Notes: generated from the letters alone by a model not told the origin. Positions 1 through 7,238 are shown, counted from the stretch's first letter. The stretch: DNA of 17,219 bases from Bacillota bacterium (GCA_009778255.1 WRKD01000197.1:1-17219); one strand, 5' to 3'. A program made the numbers and translations.

Positions 1-72
1 AAGTCCGCAATGACGGGGATATTTAGGTAATTAGTCTCATTTTGATCATTTTGTTAGTGTTTATTCTGGTTT

Positions 73-615
73 CTAGAGGTGCCCTTTATAATATCGTTCC
101 TTCTCGCTATAGATACAACCGCAATACTTCTGCATATACAGCCCCATTTCCCGCGCCGCCGCCTGCCCCGCCCGAAAATGCGGCCGCCAGTCGCGGTAGA
201 AAAAGCTCAGCCCGCAACTATTCGCTATTTCCTCCCCCACTTCCTTTAAACGCTGATGCTGCTGATAGGGGCTAATCAGCAAAGTGGTGGAAATGGTGTT
301 GCAACCTAACTCGGCGGCTTTAGTCGCCGTTTGCTCAAGGCGGCTGCTATAGCAATAATCGCAGCGTTCAGAGGGCTCACCGGCCACCGCCTCAAGCCAT
401 TGCTCCAAGGGATAAGCAGCATCTTCATAAGCGGGCAGCTTATAATGCTTCATGAGTTCCCGCCAAGCAGTTAAACGGGCCTGATGTTCTGTATAAGGAT
501 GAATATTGGGATTATTAAAATAGCAGTTTAAGCCCTCGTCCAGACCTTCCATAAATAAGGCGCGGACTACAGCTACCGAACAGGGGCCGCAGCAGCAATG
601 GAGCAGCAATTTCAT
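73..615 (-). CDS. queH: Epoxyqueuosine reductase QueH (DUF208)
   Basis: This 180-residue protein fits QueH, which reduces epoxyqueuosine to queuosine in the last step of making that tRNA wobble base. It replaces the cobalamin enzyme QueG in many anaerobes and acts in the cytoplasm. The N-terminus has the Cys cluster CCCGPC at residues 7-12. A second pair, CDYC, lies at 85-88 and CGC at 165-167. These fit the iron-sulfur and redox cysteines known for the family. The length is about normal and the start ATG has GGAGG just upstream. The gene stands alone, divergent from the plus-strand TA pair, and no other queuosine gene is nearby. Identification is by motif and overall layout; I see nothing broken. 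Confidence 0.92.
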   Translation of the reverse strand: MKLLLHCCCGPCSVAVVRALFMEGLDEGLNCYFNNPNIHPYTEHQARLTAWRELMKHYKLPAYEDAAYPLEQWLEAVAGEPSERCDYCYSSRLEQTATKAAELGCNTISTTLLISPYQQHQRLKEVGEEIANSCGLSFFYRDWRPHFRAGQAAAREMGLYMQKYCGCIYSEKERYYKGHL

Positions 616-670
616 GCGTCCTCCTTCTCCTTTTCCTCCGTCAGATTTGTTAGCAAATAGTCAAAAAAGA

Positions 671-684
671 CGATAAAATTATCG
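671..684. promoter_or_regulatory. Small inverted repeat, possible TA operator
   Basis: CGATAA and TTATCG face each other across two A residues. The site lies just upstream of the putative -35 of the Phd-RelE pair, in the divergent gap with queH. Phd/YefM antitoxins usually bind short palindromes to repress their own operon, so an operator role is plausible. That role is inferred from position only. Confidence 0.35.
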
Positions 685-696
685 AAAAATTTACTG

Positions 697-725
697 TTGT
701 ATTTTACGAAAGTCTGGTGTATGAT
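697..725 (+). promoter_or_regulatory. Putative sigma-A promoter of the Phd-RelE operon
   Basis: TTGTAT (697-702) and TATGAT (720-725) are separated by 17 bp. Both are near consensus. Transcription would begin near 732, so the 5' leader would be very short and could clip the GGGAGG ribosome site at 731-736. That makes the exact boxes uncertain. Confidence 0.4.
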
Positions 726-746
726 AATAAGGGAGGTGTTAATAAT

Positions 747-1013
747 ATGCCAAATATAAAACCTATATCAGAACTACGAAATTATGGTGAGGTGCTCCGT
801 AATGTTGCTATCGGTTCACCTGTGTTCTTAACCAAGAACGGCCACGGGCGTTATGCTGTTATGGATATTGAGGAATATAAGGAATATGAAAAAATGCTTG
901 CTTGGCGGAAATTGAAAACAGAATTAAATACTGGAAAAAGTTCCGGCGAAGAATACGGATGGGTTGATGCCGATGATGTAAGAAAGCATCTTGAGGAGCG
1001 GTATAGTGGCTAA
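747..1013 (+). CDS. Type II antitoxin, Phd/YefM family
   Basis: This 88-residue protein fits the Phd/YefM fold, which binds operator DNA with its N-terminal half and neutralises the toxin with its C-terminal tail. The N-terminus begins MPNIKPISELRNY, followed by SPVFLTKNG and YAVMDIEEY, the typical Phd layout. I chose ATG 747 because GGGAGG (731-736) lies 10 bases upstream; an earlier in-frame GTG at 717 has no ribosome site and would fall in the promoter. The stop overlaps the start of the RelE-type toxin by 8 bases, so the two are translationally coupled. The pair sits downstream of queH and converges on ruvB. Confidence 0.85.
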   Translation: MPNIKPISELRNYGEVLRNVAIGSPVFLTKNGHGRYAVMDIEEYKEYEKMLAWRKLKTELNTGKSSGEEYGWVDADDVRKHLEERYSG

Positions 1014-1338
1014 AATTAGATATTCCGCTGAAGCAATACAAGATTTGGAACAAATAGGCGACTATATTGCAGAAACGCTGAAAAGCCCTTTGATTGCGCT
1101 AAATACTGTCAACAAGCTACAAGACGCCATAGATAAACTCGCTGATTTTCCGTTTATAGGTTCTCCATTGTCTTCTGTCGTTAAAATGAATTCAGATTAC
1201 AGATATCTCGTTCGCGAGAACTATCTCGTATTTTACCGCATAAAAACAGACGTGGTTTTTATAGATAGAGTACTGTATGGCAGACGTGACTACCTAAAGA
1301 TACTGTTTAGCGATACGCAGGGGGATGCCCAGGTCTAG
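1006..1338 (+). CDS. Type II toxin, RelE/ParE family
   Basis: This 110-residue protein matches the RelE/ParE superfamily, whose members cleave mRNA on the ribosome or poison gyrase; which applies cannot be told here. The start is probably GTG 1006, giving MAKIRYS, with GAGGAG at 993-998. Family features are the opening KIRYSAEAIQDLEQIGDYI helix, the SDYRYLVRENYLVFYRI core strands and the closing FIDRVLYGRRDYLKIL. The C-terminal tyrosine and arginines (YGRRDY) are where RelE-type residues usually lie. It overlaps its antitoxin by 8 bases and ends 25 bases short of the convergent ruvB stop. Confidence 0.85.
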   Translation: MAKIRYSAEAIQDLEQIGDYIAETLKSPLIALNTVNKLQDAIDKLADFPFIGSPLSSVVKMNSDYRYLVRENYLVFYRIKTDVVFIDRVLYGRRDYLKILFSDTQGDAQV

Positions 1339-1363
1339 AGTGCTGCGTATGGAACGTTAGTAT

Positions 1364-2434
1364 TCAAGCTTTCTCTCTATCATCTGTGAGATCCGCGAAC
1401 AGGCCGCCTTGTGCGTAAGCAGAGGCAGGCGTATCGGCGGGCGGCGTCATGCCGAAATAGCGGTAGGCAGCGGGCGTAGCTATACGGCCACGGGGGGTGC
1501 GCAGTATAAAACCTAGCTGTATCAAATAGGGTTCGCAAATATCCTCGATGGTATCGGCAGATTCGCTGATGCTGGCGGCAATGGTATCCAGCCCCACCGG
1601 ACCGCCGGAGTATTTTTGTAAAACGGAGAGCATAACTTTACGGTCGGTAATATCCAAACCCAATGCATCCACTTCCAGCATTTTTAGACCATCCTGCGCC
1701 ACAGCTTCATCCACCGTGCCATTGCCCCGCACCTCGGCAAAATCACGCAAGCGGCGCAGCAGGCGGTTGGCAATGCGCGGCGTACCCCGGGAACGGCGGC
1801 AGATTTCCCGCGCCCCGGCTTCTTCCAGAGGAACGGCAAACAGTTTGGCCGTGCGATACACTATTTGCAGCAACTCTTCCTCCCCGTAATACTCCAAGCG
1901 GCAGATCACGCCGAAACGGTCGCGCAAGGGCGCGGTAAGCATACCGGCGCGGGTGGTGGCGCCGATCAAGGTGAAAGGCGGCAGATCCAGCCGTAAAGTG
2001 CGAGCGCTGGGGCCTTTGCCCAATATGATATCCAGACAATAATCCTCCATAGCCGGATAAAGCACCTCTTCCACAGCACGGTTGAGGCGGTGTATTTCGT
2101 CGATGAAGAGGATATCACGCGGGCTCAAGCTGGTGATAATGGCCGCTAAATCGCCGGGGCGTTCCAGAGCCGGGCCGCTGGTGGTGCGGATATTAGAGTT
2201 AAGCTCGGCGGCGATGATATTGGCCAAGGTCGTTTTACCCAGGCCGGGCGGCCCGTATAGCAACACATGATCCAGCGCTTCCCCACGCATCAAAGCTGCC
2301 TGTACGAATACAGCGATATTACTCTTGACCTGCTCCTGCCCAATGTATTCGGAAAGCATGGCAGGCCGTATATGCCACTCATTTTCTACATCCTCGCGTT
2401 TTAGCTGCGAAGACACCAATCTTTCATCTTCCAC
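1364..2434 (-). CDS. ruvB: Holliday junction branch migration ATPase RuvB
   Basis: This 356-residue protein is the hexameric AAA+ motor that works with RuvA to drive branch migration during recombinational repair. Walker A GPPGLGKTT is at residues 61-69, Walker B ILFIDE near 108-113, sensor I GATTRAG near 158-164 and the arginine-finger stretch PLRDRFG near 169-175. The C-terminal winged helix (YSGGPVGLDTIAASI, then GFILRTPRGR) is intact, with a short extra tail after it. The start is GTG 2434 with GGGAG five bases upstream. It is the last gene of the ruvC-ruvA-ruvB set but is separated from ruvA by a TA pair. The 59-bp gap before it contains a 13-base palindrome (TACTAA-A-TTAGTA, 2451-2463) of unknown meaning. 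Confidence 0.98.
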   Translation of the reverse strand: MEDERLVSSQLKREDVENEWHIRPAMLSEYIGQEQVKSNIAVFVQAALMRGEALDHVLLYGPPGLGKTTLANIIAAELNSNIRTTSGPALERPGDLAAIITSLSPRDILFIDEIHRLNRAVEEVLYPAMEDYCLDIILGKGPSARTLRLDLPPFTLIGATTRAGMLTAPLRDRFGVICRLEYYGEEELLQIVYRTAKLFAVPLEEAGAREICRRSRGTPRIANRLLRRLRDFAEVRGNGTVDEAVAQDGLKMLEVDALGLDITDRKVMLSVLQKYSGGPVGLDTIAASISESADTIEDICEPYLIQLGFILRTPRGRIATPAAYRYFGMTPPADTPASAYAQGGLFADLTDDREKA

Positions 2435-2493
2435 GGCTACTCCCTTTCGTTACTAAATTAGTAGTCAACTAGATGGGTAAACTCAACAACTTA

Positions 2494-2922
2494 TCACTGG
2501 CCAGACTTCTGTAGGTGGATGTTTTTCAAATCTTCAATAGCCATAACAACATCCATAGTATGAAATCCCAGATAACATTCTTTCATGCGCCGGGCGTTGG
2601 CTTGAGCATATATTTCCCGACTGCTTTCACCGGTTAGCAAATGCCAATAACGATAGACATATCCTGCCCAATATAATTCATCTTTGCTGAATTTTTCGCC
2701 TGCCGGTATTATTGAGGTTTCCTCCAATAAGTCTTCCAATATATACTCCTCGCCTGCCCATTGCAGCCTGTCATAAGGCAGATCATAAAATTCGCTGGTT
2801 TTACTCTTCATAAATTTTTCCATAAAATCCGCTGAATCCACTTCTTTTATCAGCGAGCGTTCAAATAATCTGCCCTGAATATCACATAATTGGCGCTCAA
2901 ATCCGCTGAGATCCTTGCTCAT
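2494..2922 (-). CDS. Small partner (probable antitoxin) of the DUF3990 toxin
   Basis: This 142-residue acidic protein has no classical DNA-binding motif that I can see. The C-terminal half carries YWAGYVYRYWHLLTGE, then REIYAQANARRMKECY and FHTMDVVMAIEDL. I recognise this pattern from small proteins next to DUF3990 ADP-ribosyltransferase-like genes, where it probably acts as the antitoxin. Its ATG overlaps the toxin stop in an ATGA, so toxin and partner are coupled, toxin first. A GGAGG lies about ten bases upstream, inside the toxin gene. The N-terminal half (1-70) is not recognised. The antitoxin role is inferred from pairing, not shown. Confidence 0.6.
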   Translation of the reverse strand: MSKDLSGFERQLCDIQGRLFERSLIKEVDSADFMEKFMKSKTSEFYDLPYDRLQWAGEEYILEDLLEETSIIPAGEKFSKDELYWAGYVYRYWHLLTGESSREIYAQANARRMKECYLGFHTMDVVMAIEDLKNIHLQKSGQ

Positions 2923-3563
2923 AGTAAGATGCCTCCTTCCAGGATTTCATCAAAGAAGCGACCGTCCCTGCGATGCCTTTTGCATATTTCATCTGCTTGG
3001 CGGATTCCTTCCAATCTTATAGTGTTAGCCTTAACACGCAATGCGTCACGCTGGGACTTACTGAGAGCTTTTTCTTTAATAATCTCTATCCGGCGGCAAG
3101 CTTTTTCGGTGATCGCCACATATTGCTTACCAAGCTTCAAGGCAGATAAACTATTTATAAGCGCAATATTAGTAATATCACCGGCAAAAAATCTGTCTAA
3201 TACCACAAACATCCTGTCATTTGCAATATATCCGATTATCATATCGAAATCATTTATAAAGTCAGCATATTTCCGAAATATAGCGCTGCCTTTCACCATA
3301 TTCATTTTACCGCGGTGATAAGCGATCAATAAAGCCCAGTCGATACCGACTTCTATTTCAAGAATACGAAGGTCAGTCAAATCAATTCTAAGCGTATATA
3401 GTTTTGCATTAGGGAAGTTACAAATCAATGTTAGTGGCTGCAATGATTCGGTTCCCATATAAAAACCCTTGCCAAAATCACAAAACTCTCGACTGACAGG
3501 TTTGATTTCGCCTGTAATGCCACTTTTCGATCCGTGATATAGTAAAACTTTTTCGCTGCTCAT
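2919..3563 (-). CDS. DUF3990 family ADP-ribosyltransferase-like toxin
   Basis: This 214-residue protein fits DUF3990, a family placed in the ADP-ribosyltransferase superfamily and considered a toxin of TA pairs. Near the N-terminus is LLYHGSKSG, then DFGKGFYMGT at about 29-38; the Tyr-His-Gly start and the FGKGFY loop resemble NAD-binding parts of the fold. Further on are DMIIGYIANDRMF and LKLGKQYVAITEKA, conserved in the family. ATG 3563 is chosen because GGAGG at 3576-3572 is well spaced; a GTG at 3578 would overlap that site. It begins 21 bases after the ruvA stop and is coupled to the downstream partner. The target is unknown. Confidence 0.75.
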   Translation of the reverse strand: MSSEKVLLYHGSKSGITGEIKPVSREFCDFGKGFYMGTESLQPLTLICNFPNAKLYTLRIDLTDLRILEIEVGIDWALLIAYHRGKMNMVKGSAIFRKYADFINDFDMIIGYIANDRMFVVLDRFFAGDITNIALINSLSALKLGKQYVAITEKACRRIEIIKEKALSKSQRDALRVKANTIRLEGIRQADEICKRHRRDGRFFDEILEGGILL

Positions 3564-3584
3564 TGAAACAGCCTCCACATCAGT

Positions 3585-4208
3585 TTATCCCTGCGCTGCC
3601 AGTTTAAGCGCTTCCTGTAATAATTGCGCGGATTGCGCGCCTTCTCCCAGGTTTTTGGCGGCTTGTAAAGCTAAGGCGCGGCCTTCGGCTCCGCGATAAC
3701 CCAATTGTTCCAAGGCCGCCAAAAGATCGCCGTAAGCCGAAGGCAGAGCCGCGCCCAACGCGGCGGAGAATCCCAGGCTCTCCCCAACTCCGGACTGCCC
3801 ATAAGGCAAAGCGAATTTATCCTTTAAATCTACCACCAGACGCTGGGCCGTTTTCTTGCCAACACCCGGCACCTTACAGAACAAATCGGCATTACCCTCT
3901 GCCAGAGCGCGCGTGATAGCTTCGGCGCTGATATTATCCACAATAGCCAAGGCAGTCTTAGCGCCGATGCCGGAAACAGCCAGTAAATGCCTAAACAACG
4001 CCAATTGCTCCTCTTGGGCGAAGCCGAATAACTGCCAGGAATCTTCCCGCACCTGTAAATGAGTGTGCAGCATTATTTCCTGCCCAACCTGAGGGCGGGG
4101 GTTGAGGAATTTTAGCGGGGCCAGAACTTGAAAACCCAGACCGCTCACCTCGATTATCAGACTATCCTCGTTTACGGCATAAATTTGGCCATGTATAAAA
4201 GCTATCAT
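3585..4208 (-). CDS. ruvA: Holliday junction branch migration subunit RuvA
   Basis: This 207-residue protein is the tetrameric junction-binding partner of RuvB. The N-terminal OB fold (MIAFIHGQIYAVNEDSLIIE) is followed by two helix-hairpin-helix motifs, VSGIGAKTALAIV near 78-90 and VPGVGKKTAQRLV near 113-125. A flexible linker and the small C-terminal RuvB-contacting domain (residues about 160-207) complete it. Length is normal for the family. ATG 4208 has GGGAGG six bases upstream. It follows ruvC after 168 bases and is followed not by ruvB but by the DUF3990 TA pair, with a 21-base gap. Confidence 0.97.
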   Translation of the reverse strand: MIAFIHGQIYAVNEDSLIIEVSGLGFQVLAPLKFLNPRPQVGQEIMLHTHLQVREDSWQLFGFAQEEQLALFRHLLAVSGIGAKTALAIVDNISAEAITRALAEGNADLFCKVPGVGKKTAQRLVVDLKDKFALPYGQSGVGESLGFSAALGAALPSAYGDLLAALEQLGYRGAEGRALALQAAKNLGEGAQSAQLLQEALKLAAQG

Positions 4209-4376
4209 AAATCCTCCCTAGCGCGGGCTTTGCCCGCAAGATGCCAGATGCGAGAAGACAGAGTGTGTAAAAAACGTGACGACGCTTTAGCAAGTGCATT
4301 TGCTGAGGCTTTGCATAGCAAAGGCCAGCAAGGTTAGAGACGCTTTTCATTGATAAAGGCATATTCGTTAACTTAA
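4209..4376. other. ruvC-ruvA spacer with small hairpins
   Basis: The spacer is long for a ruv operon. It holds a 6-bp hairpin GCGGGC-TTT-GCCCGC (4223-4237) just ahead of the ruvA ribosome site and another, CTTTGC-ATA-GCAAAG (4309-4323). Neither is followed by a T-tract on the minus strand, so these are not clear terminators. No gene is seen. Confidence 0.35.
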
Positions 4377-4880
4377 TTAATAGTTAGTATCTTCGCCACG
4401 TATAGCTCTAGTAAGCAGGTATTGTGCATGTGTTAAGGCTATGGCCAGCGCGTCGGCAGCATCGTCGGATTTAGGCGGTGTTTTCATGTGCAATAAACGC
4501 GCTACCATAAATTGAATTTGATGTTTTTCGGCGCGCCCATAACCTACAATGTTTTGCTTTACTTGTAAAGGAGTATATTCCGCCACTGTTAGACCCATCT
4601 GTGCGCAAGCCAGCAGCAAAACGCCGCGGGCTTGCCCCACTGGAATAGCGGTGGTGGCGTTACGGTTGAAAAATAGCTTTTCGATAGCAACCTGCTCCGG
4701 CTTACCTTCTGTTAAAAGCTGCCGCATACCGCTATAAAGTTTTTCTAAACGCTGGGGCGCGGGGATATTGGCTGTGGTACGGATACAGCCATAATCCAGT
4801 AAGCGGCAGTGGCTGCCTACGGTTTCTATCAGGCCATAACCTGTGATGGCTGTACCGGGGTCTATGCCCAATATTATCAT
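4377..4880 (-). CDS. ruvC: Holliday junction resolvase RuvC
   Basis: This 167-residue endonuclease cuts Holliday junctions after RuvAB branch migration. The RNase H-like fold opens with ILGIDPGTAITGYG, supplying the first catalytic Asp (D7). VAIEKLFF supplies the Glu, and SDDAADALAIA near the C-terminus supplies the last acidic residues. ATG 4880 is chosen over a GTG at 4886 because GGAGG (4892-4888) lies seven bases from the ATG but only one from the GTG. It is the first gene of the ruv set; no clear promoter was found in the 79-base gap upstream. Confidence 0.97.
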   Translation of the reverse strand: MIILGIDPGTAITGYGLIETVGSHCRLLDYGCIRTTANIPAPQRLEKLYSGMRQLLTEGKPEQVAIEKLFFNRNATTAIPVGQARGVLLLACAQMGLTVAEYTPLQVKQNIVGYGRAEKHQIQFMVARLLHMKTPPKSDDAADALAIALTHAQYLLTRAIRGEDTNY

Positions 4881-4959
4881 CGTCACGCCTCCCCAACCGG
4901 CATATCAAATGACCTGCTTTAATCATATTCTATAGTATATAGAGATTATCCTGCCTGGA

Positions 4960-5622
4960 TTACTGCGGCGGAGGCGTTGTTGTCGGAATAGAACCCTCAT
5001 ATAGGTTATTTAGCTCTTCATTTTCGTACCAGCTATCAAAAGCTATAAATCGATAAAGCAGACGCGCTTTTATGGCATGGCGCGGGCAGATATACAGGTA
5101 GCGCATACATAGACCGCATTGGCGCAGGAATTGTACGCGCGTTTGAGCAAGGGAGAATCGCGGTGGGGGCAGGATTCCATGCACACGGCGCAATGTAGGC
5201 AAACGCGTCTTTTGACACCGCTGATATTGTGGTTAGGGCAATTATCAACGCAACAGCCACACATAACGCAATCCTTGGTGGCGTAAAAAAAGCGGGCGCA
5301 TTTAAGTCCCAGCCACTCCAACCTGCCCGCTAATGTGGCGAAGCTCGCAACAAAACTGTCAGGCTGCCACTGAGGGAGGCGGTTAATAATATCCCGCGCT
5401 GCTTGGGGTATTTCTGTTTTTACTTGATCGAGAAGTGCAGTCACCTTATCAGCGTTAAACAAATTACATGGCATGATGAAGACTCTATTGCAAAATACCG
5501 TTTAGCAGCCTTGAAGAAGCAAAATTGAGGCGGCTGTACTCCACAACGTACCTGGTCATGCCGGTACCGGAAAAATAGAATATGCCTATGCGTTGCACGT
5601 CATCACCCGCCTTTCCATTCAT
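4960..5622 (-). pseudogene. Decayed EFR1-type flavodoxin-ferredoxin gene
   Basis: Three fragments in changing frames appear to form one broken gene. The first piece (about 5622-5485) has the flavodoxin phosphate loop IGIFYFSGTGMTRYV, then stops at TAG. The second piece (5474 to about 5120) begins in the last part of a flavodoxin domain (VFIMPCNLF, reading slightly upstream of its ATG) and continues into ferredoxin clusters CVMCGCCVDNCP and CLHCAVCMESCP. The third piece, in the first frame again, gives CGLCMRYLYICPRHAI and runs to 4960. So about 100 residues of the flavodoxin middle are missing, and a frameshift lies between about 5119 and 5165. EFR1 proteins are intact fusions of these two domains. 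The gene cannot make a working product. Confidence 0.7.
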
Positions 5623-5749
5623 CTTTTCAGTCCAAATTACTTTACTCTTGAAATTGAGATAGCGCTGCACTATTCCTATAATTGTCACTATCAACAGCCA
5701 TGAGACCCACTCATAAAACTCTCCGCTTATGCCTGTTTCTTCAGCAATG

Positions 5750-6817
5750 CTATTTCTCACTAACCACCTCTATATACACAAGCTCATCATCTGCATTGTA
5801 GATTATCTTTGCTTCTTTGCCGGGTAAATCGTTCCAGATAAAACCACCACAAATATAATACTTTTCCGCCAGCTTCATTTTTTTGAGAATAGTTATGGTT
5901 TCTTGTTTATCAGAAATATCAGCTCCTTTTCTTTTACCGTAAATATCATATCTTACTGCTAACCCGCTATCCGGAAAGTCGGTATTTGCCCCGTAATCTG
6001 CTTTACCAGATTCTCCTTTAAGAACAAAACGAGCCTTGTCTGTGCTATAGTATGTAAAACTTTTGTGTAATATACATTCGTATGCTTTGATGTATTCTAC
6101 TTGATCATCTATTTGTTCCAGGTAGTAAATTTTAGTAAAACCGTCAGGGTCAAGTGTTCCGGGACTAATAGGAAAAGCTAATGCCAAATCAGGGTTGATC
6201 CACGCCACCATGGTGATCTCTAAAATCGCGTTGCAGATAATGGCGGCATCCGCGCGACTGGCGGGAGCGTCGCCTTCAAAATCCAACTCATCCAGCATAC
6301 CGAAATCTTTAGCTTTATTAACATAATTATCAGGCCATTGATTACGGCCGGTGCTGACGCCCAGTAGATTATTGTATCCGACACAGCGTAAAGCTACGGT
6401 GACAATTTCATTCATGGTGATCAAGTCGTCGGGGCGGAAAGTGCCGTCGTACCCGCCAATGAAATAGCCAAAAGCAGTTGCCGAGTTTATCCAACCGGTA
6501 TACCATTGGTATGCTGAGACATCGGTGAATTTACTTCCTGCCTGTTCCAGTGCCCGTGCCTGCGCGGTTAAGCCTTTTAGATAGCACACTGTTTTGGCAA
6601 ATTCGGCGCGGGTCATGGTATCGTTGGGGCGAAAGGCGTCGCCTATTCCGACATCTCCCTCAAATACGCCCAATACAGCCAGCTTCATTATTGCGTTCCT
6701 AGCTGCCGCGCTTTGATCAGCCAGGTCGGTAAATTCCGGTATTTGCTCAGCCAAGGCAATATGGCTATAGCCTAGAAACAGTAAACATGCCAGCAGGAAT
6801 GTTAAGATGCTTTTCGT
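5750..6817 (-). CDS. SLH-domain cell-surface protein with atypical start
   Basis: The mature protein begins EQIPEFTDLADQ and has three SLH repeats at about 29-83, 97-149 and 150-201, with the hallmarks AFRPNDTMTRAEFA and TFRPDDLITMNEIV. SLH repeats anchor proteins to pyruvylated secondary cell-wall polymer. The last 150 residues are not recognised. The first ordinary in-frame start, TTG 6754, falls at the signal-peptidase site. Upstream in frame is an open signal peptide, KSILTFLLACLLFLGYSHIA then LA, preceded by ACG at 6817-6815. GGGAGGG at 6830-6824 is six bases before that ACG and a good promoter lies further up. I therefore extend to ACG (355 residues); it may be a mutated ATG, a rare start, or a sequencing error. 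Confidence 0.8.
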   Translation of the reverse strand, partial: TKSILTFLLACLLFLGYSHIALAEQIPEFTDLADQSAAARNAIMKLAVLGVFEGDVGIGDAFRPNDTMTRAEFAKTVCYLKGLTAQARALEQAGSKFTDVSAYQWYTGWINSATAFGYFIGGYDGTFRPDDLITMNEIVTVALRCVGYNNLLGVSTGRNQWPDNYVNKAKDFGMLDELDFEGDAPASRADAAIICNAILEITMVAWINPDLALAFPISPGTLDPDGFTKIYYLEQIDDQVEYIKAYECILHKSFTYYSTDKARFVLKGESGKADYGANTDFPDSGLAVRYDIYGKRKGADISDKQETITILKKMKLAEKYYICGGFIWNDLPGKEAKIIYNADDELVYIEVVSEK

Positions 6818-6849
6818 TTTTAGCCCTCCCTAAATGCTGTTATTCTATG

Positions 6850-6878
6850 ATTATAAACAAATTATGTATAAAAAGCAA
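6850..6878 (-). promoter_or_regulatory. Promoter of the SLH gene
   Basis: On the minus strand TTGCTT (6878-6873) and a perfect TATAAT (6855-6850) are 17 bp apart. Transcription would start near 6843 and give a leader of about 25 bases to the GGGAGGG site and ACG codon. This supports translation starting upstream of the TTG at 6754. Confidence 0.7.
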
Positions 6879-6976
6879 TATGCCGCGACGAACTGCAGAG
6901 CTGCCGATATATTTCATGATGTTTACGATCATGCTAAAGAAGGAGTATTTTACGGCGGGGATAAGTCATTATTGCG

Positions 6977-7064
6977 AAACGGTCTTATTAAAGTAAACAA
7001 ACGGTCTTGCATAGGCAAACAAACGGTCTTGCTTGCATCAAGAAACGGTCTCGCAAAAAATACT
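6977..7064 (+). repeat. Four tandem 22-bp iteron-like repeats
   Basis: AAACGGTCT occurs at 6977, 6999, 7021 and 7043, exactly 22 bp apart each time. The other half of each unit is variable apart from an A-rich end (GTAAAC, GCAAAC). Because 22 is not a multiple of three, the repeats are not a coding repeat. A two-helical-turn spacing places all cores on one DNA face, as in iterons or operator arrays. The same core occurs in both arms of the hairpin 29 bases downstream. Confidence 0.85.
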
Positions 7065-7092
7065 CTAACCATTATTGAGATCATATCGTAAG

Positions 7093-7148
7093 CAGGAAAA
7101 ATTTAAAGACCGTTGTGACTTACTACAACGGTCTTTAAATTTTTCCTG
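7093..7148. terminator. Perfect 24-bp hairpin, bidirectional-terminator-like
   Basis: Two perfectly complementary 24-base arms (7093-7116 and 7125-7148) flank the loop GACTTACT. The inner stem is GACCGTTGT/ACAACGGTC; the outer part is A-rich on the left and T-rich on the right, the shape of a terminator working in both directions. No recognised gene ends here: it lies between the divergent SLH and RelB genes. It contains AACGGTCTT, the core of the 22-bp repeats, once per arm. Confidence 0.8.
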
Positions 7149-7184
7149 TCAAAGCGGATATTTTGCGAAACAATGAACACGTGC

Positions 7185-7213
7185 TTGCATTTGTATGTAC
7201 AATCGCATATAAT
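7185..7213 (+). promoter_or_regulatory. Promoter of the RelB-RelE operon
   Basis: TTGCAT (7185-7190) and a perfect TATAAT (7208-7213) are 17 bp apart. Transcription would start near 7220, leaving a leader that contains GGAAAGGAAGTGAGG before ATG 7239. RelB-type antitoxins usually repress such a promoter. Confidence 0.7.
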
Positions 7214-7238
7214 ATTTATTGGAAAGGAAGTGAGGATT

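Noticed and set aside
42..275. A proline-rich 77-codon frame opposite queH
   Set aside because: It is the antisense shadow of queH and has no supported start.
2451..2463. TACTAA-A-TTAGTA palindrome before ruvB as an SOS or other operator
   Set aside because: It does not resemble a LexA box I know, and I found no -10/-35 pair around it; left without a function.
4162..4362. A 66-codon minus-strand frame in the ruvC-ruvA gap
   Set aside because: It overlaps ruvA in another frame, has no ribosome site and no recognisable content.
5623..5760. The N-terminal 46 codons before the flavodoxin piece as part of the EFR1 gene
   Set aside because: Flavodoxin domains start at about the ATG at 5622; the upstream part begins at a GTG overlapping the SLH gene and has no ribosome site.
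6977..7064. The 22-bp periodic repeats as a CRISPR array
   Set aside because: The conserved part is only about 10 bases and the variable part about 12; there is no cas gene. Spacing suits iterons or operators, not CRISPR.
6834..7091. An 85-codon plus-strand frame as a gene
   Set aside because: No ribosome site, no recognised motif, it overlaps the SLH promoter, and its direct repeats have a period not divisible by three.
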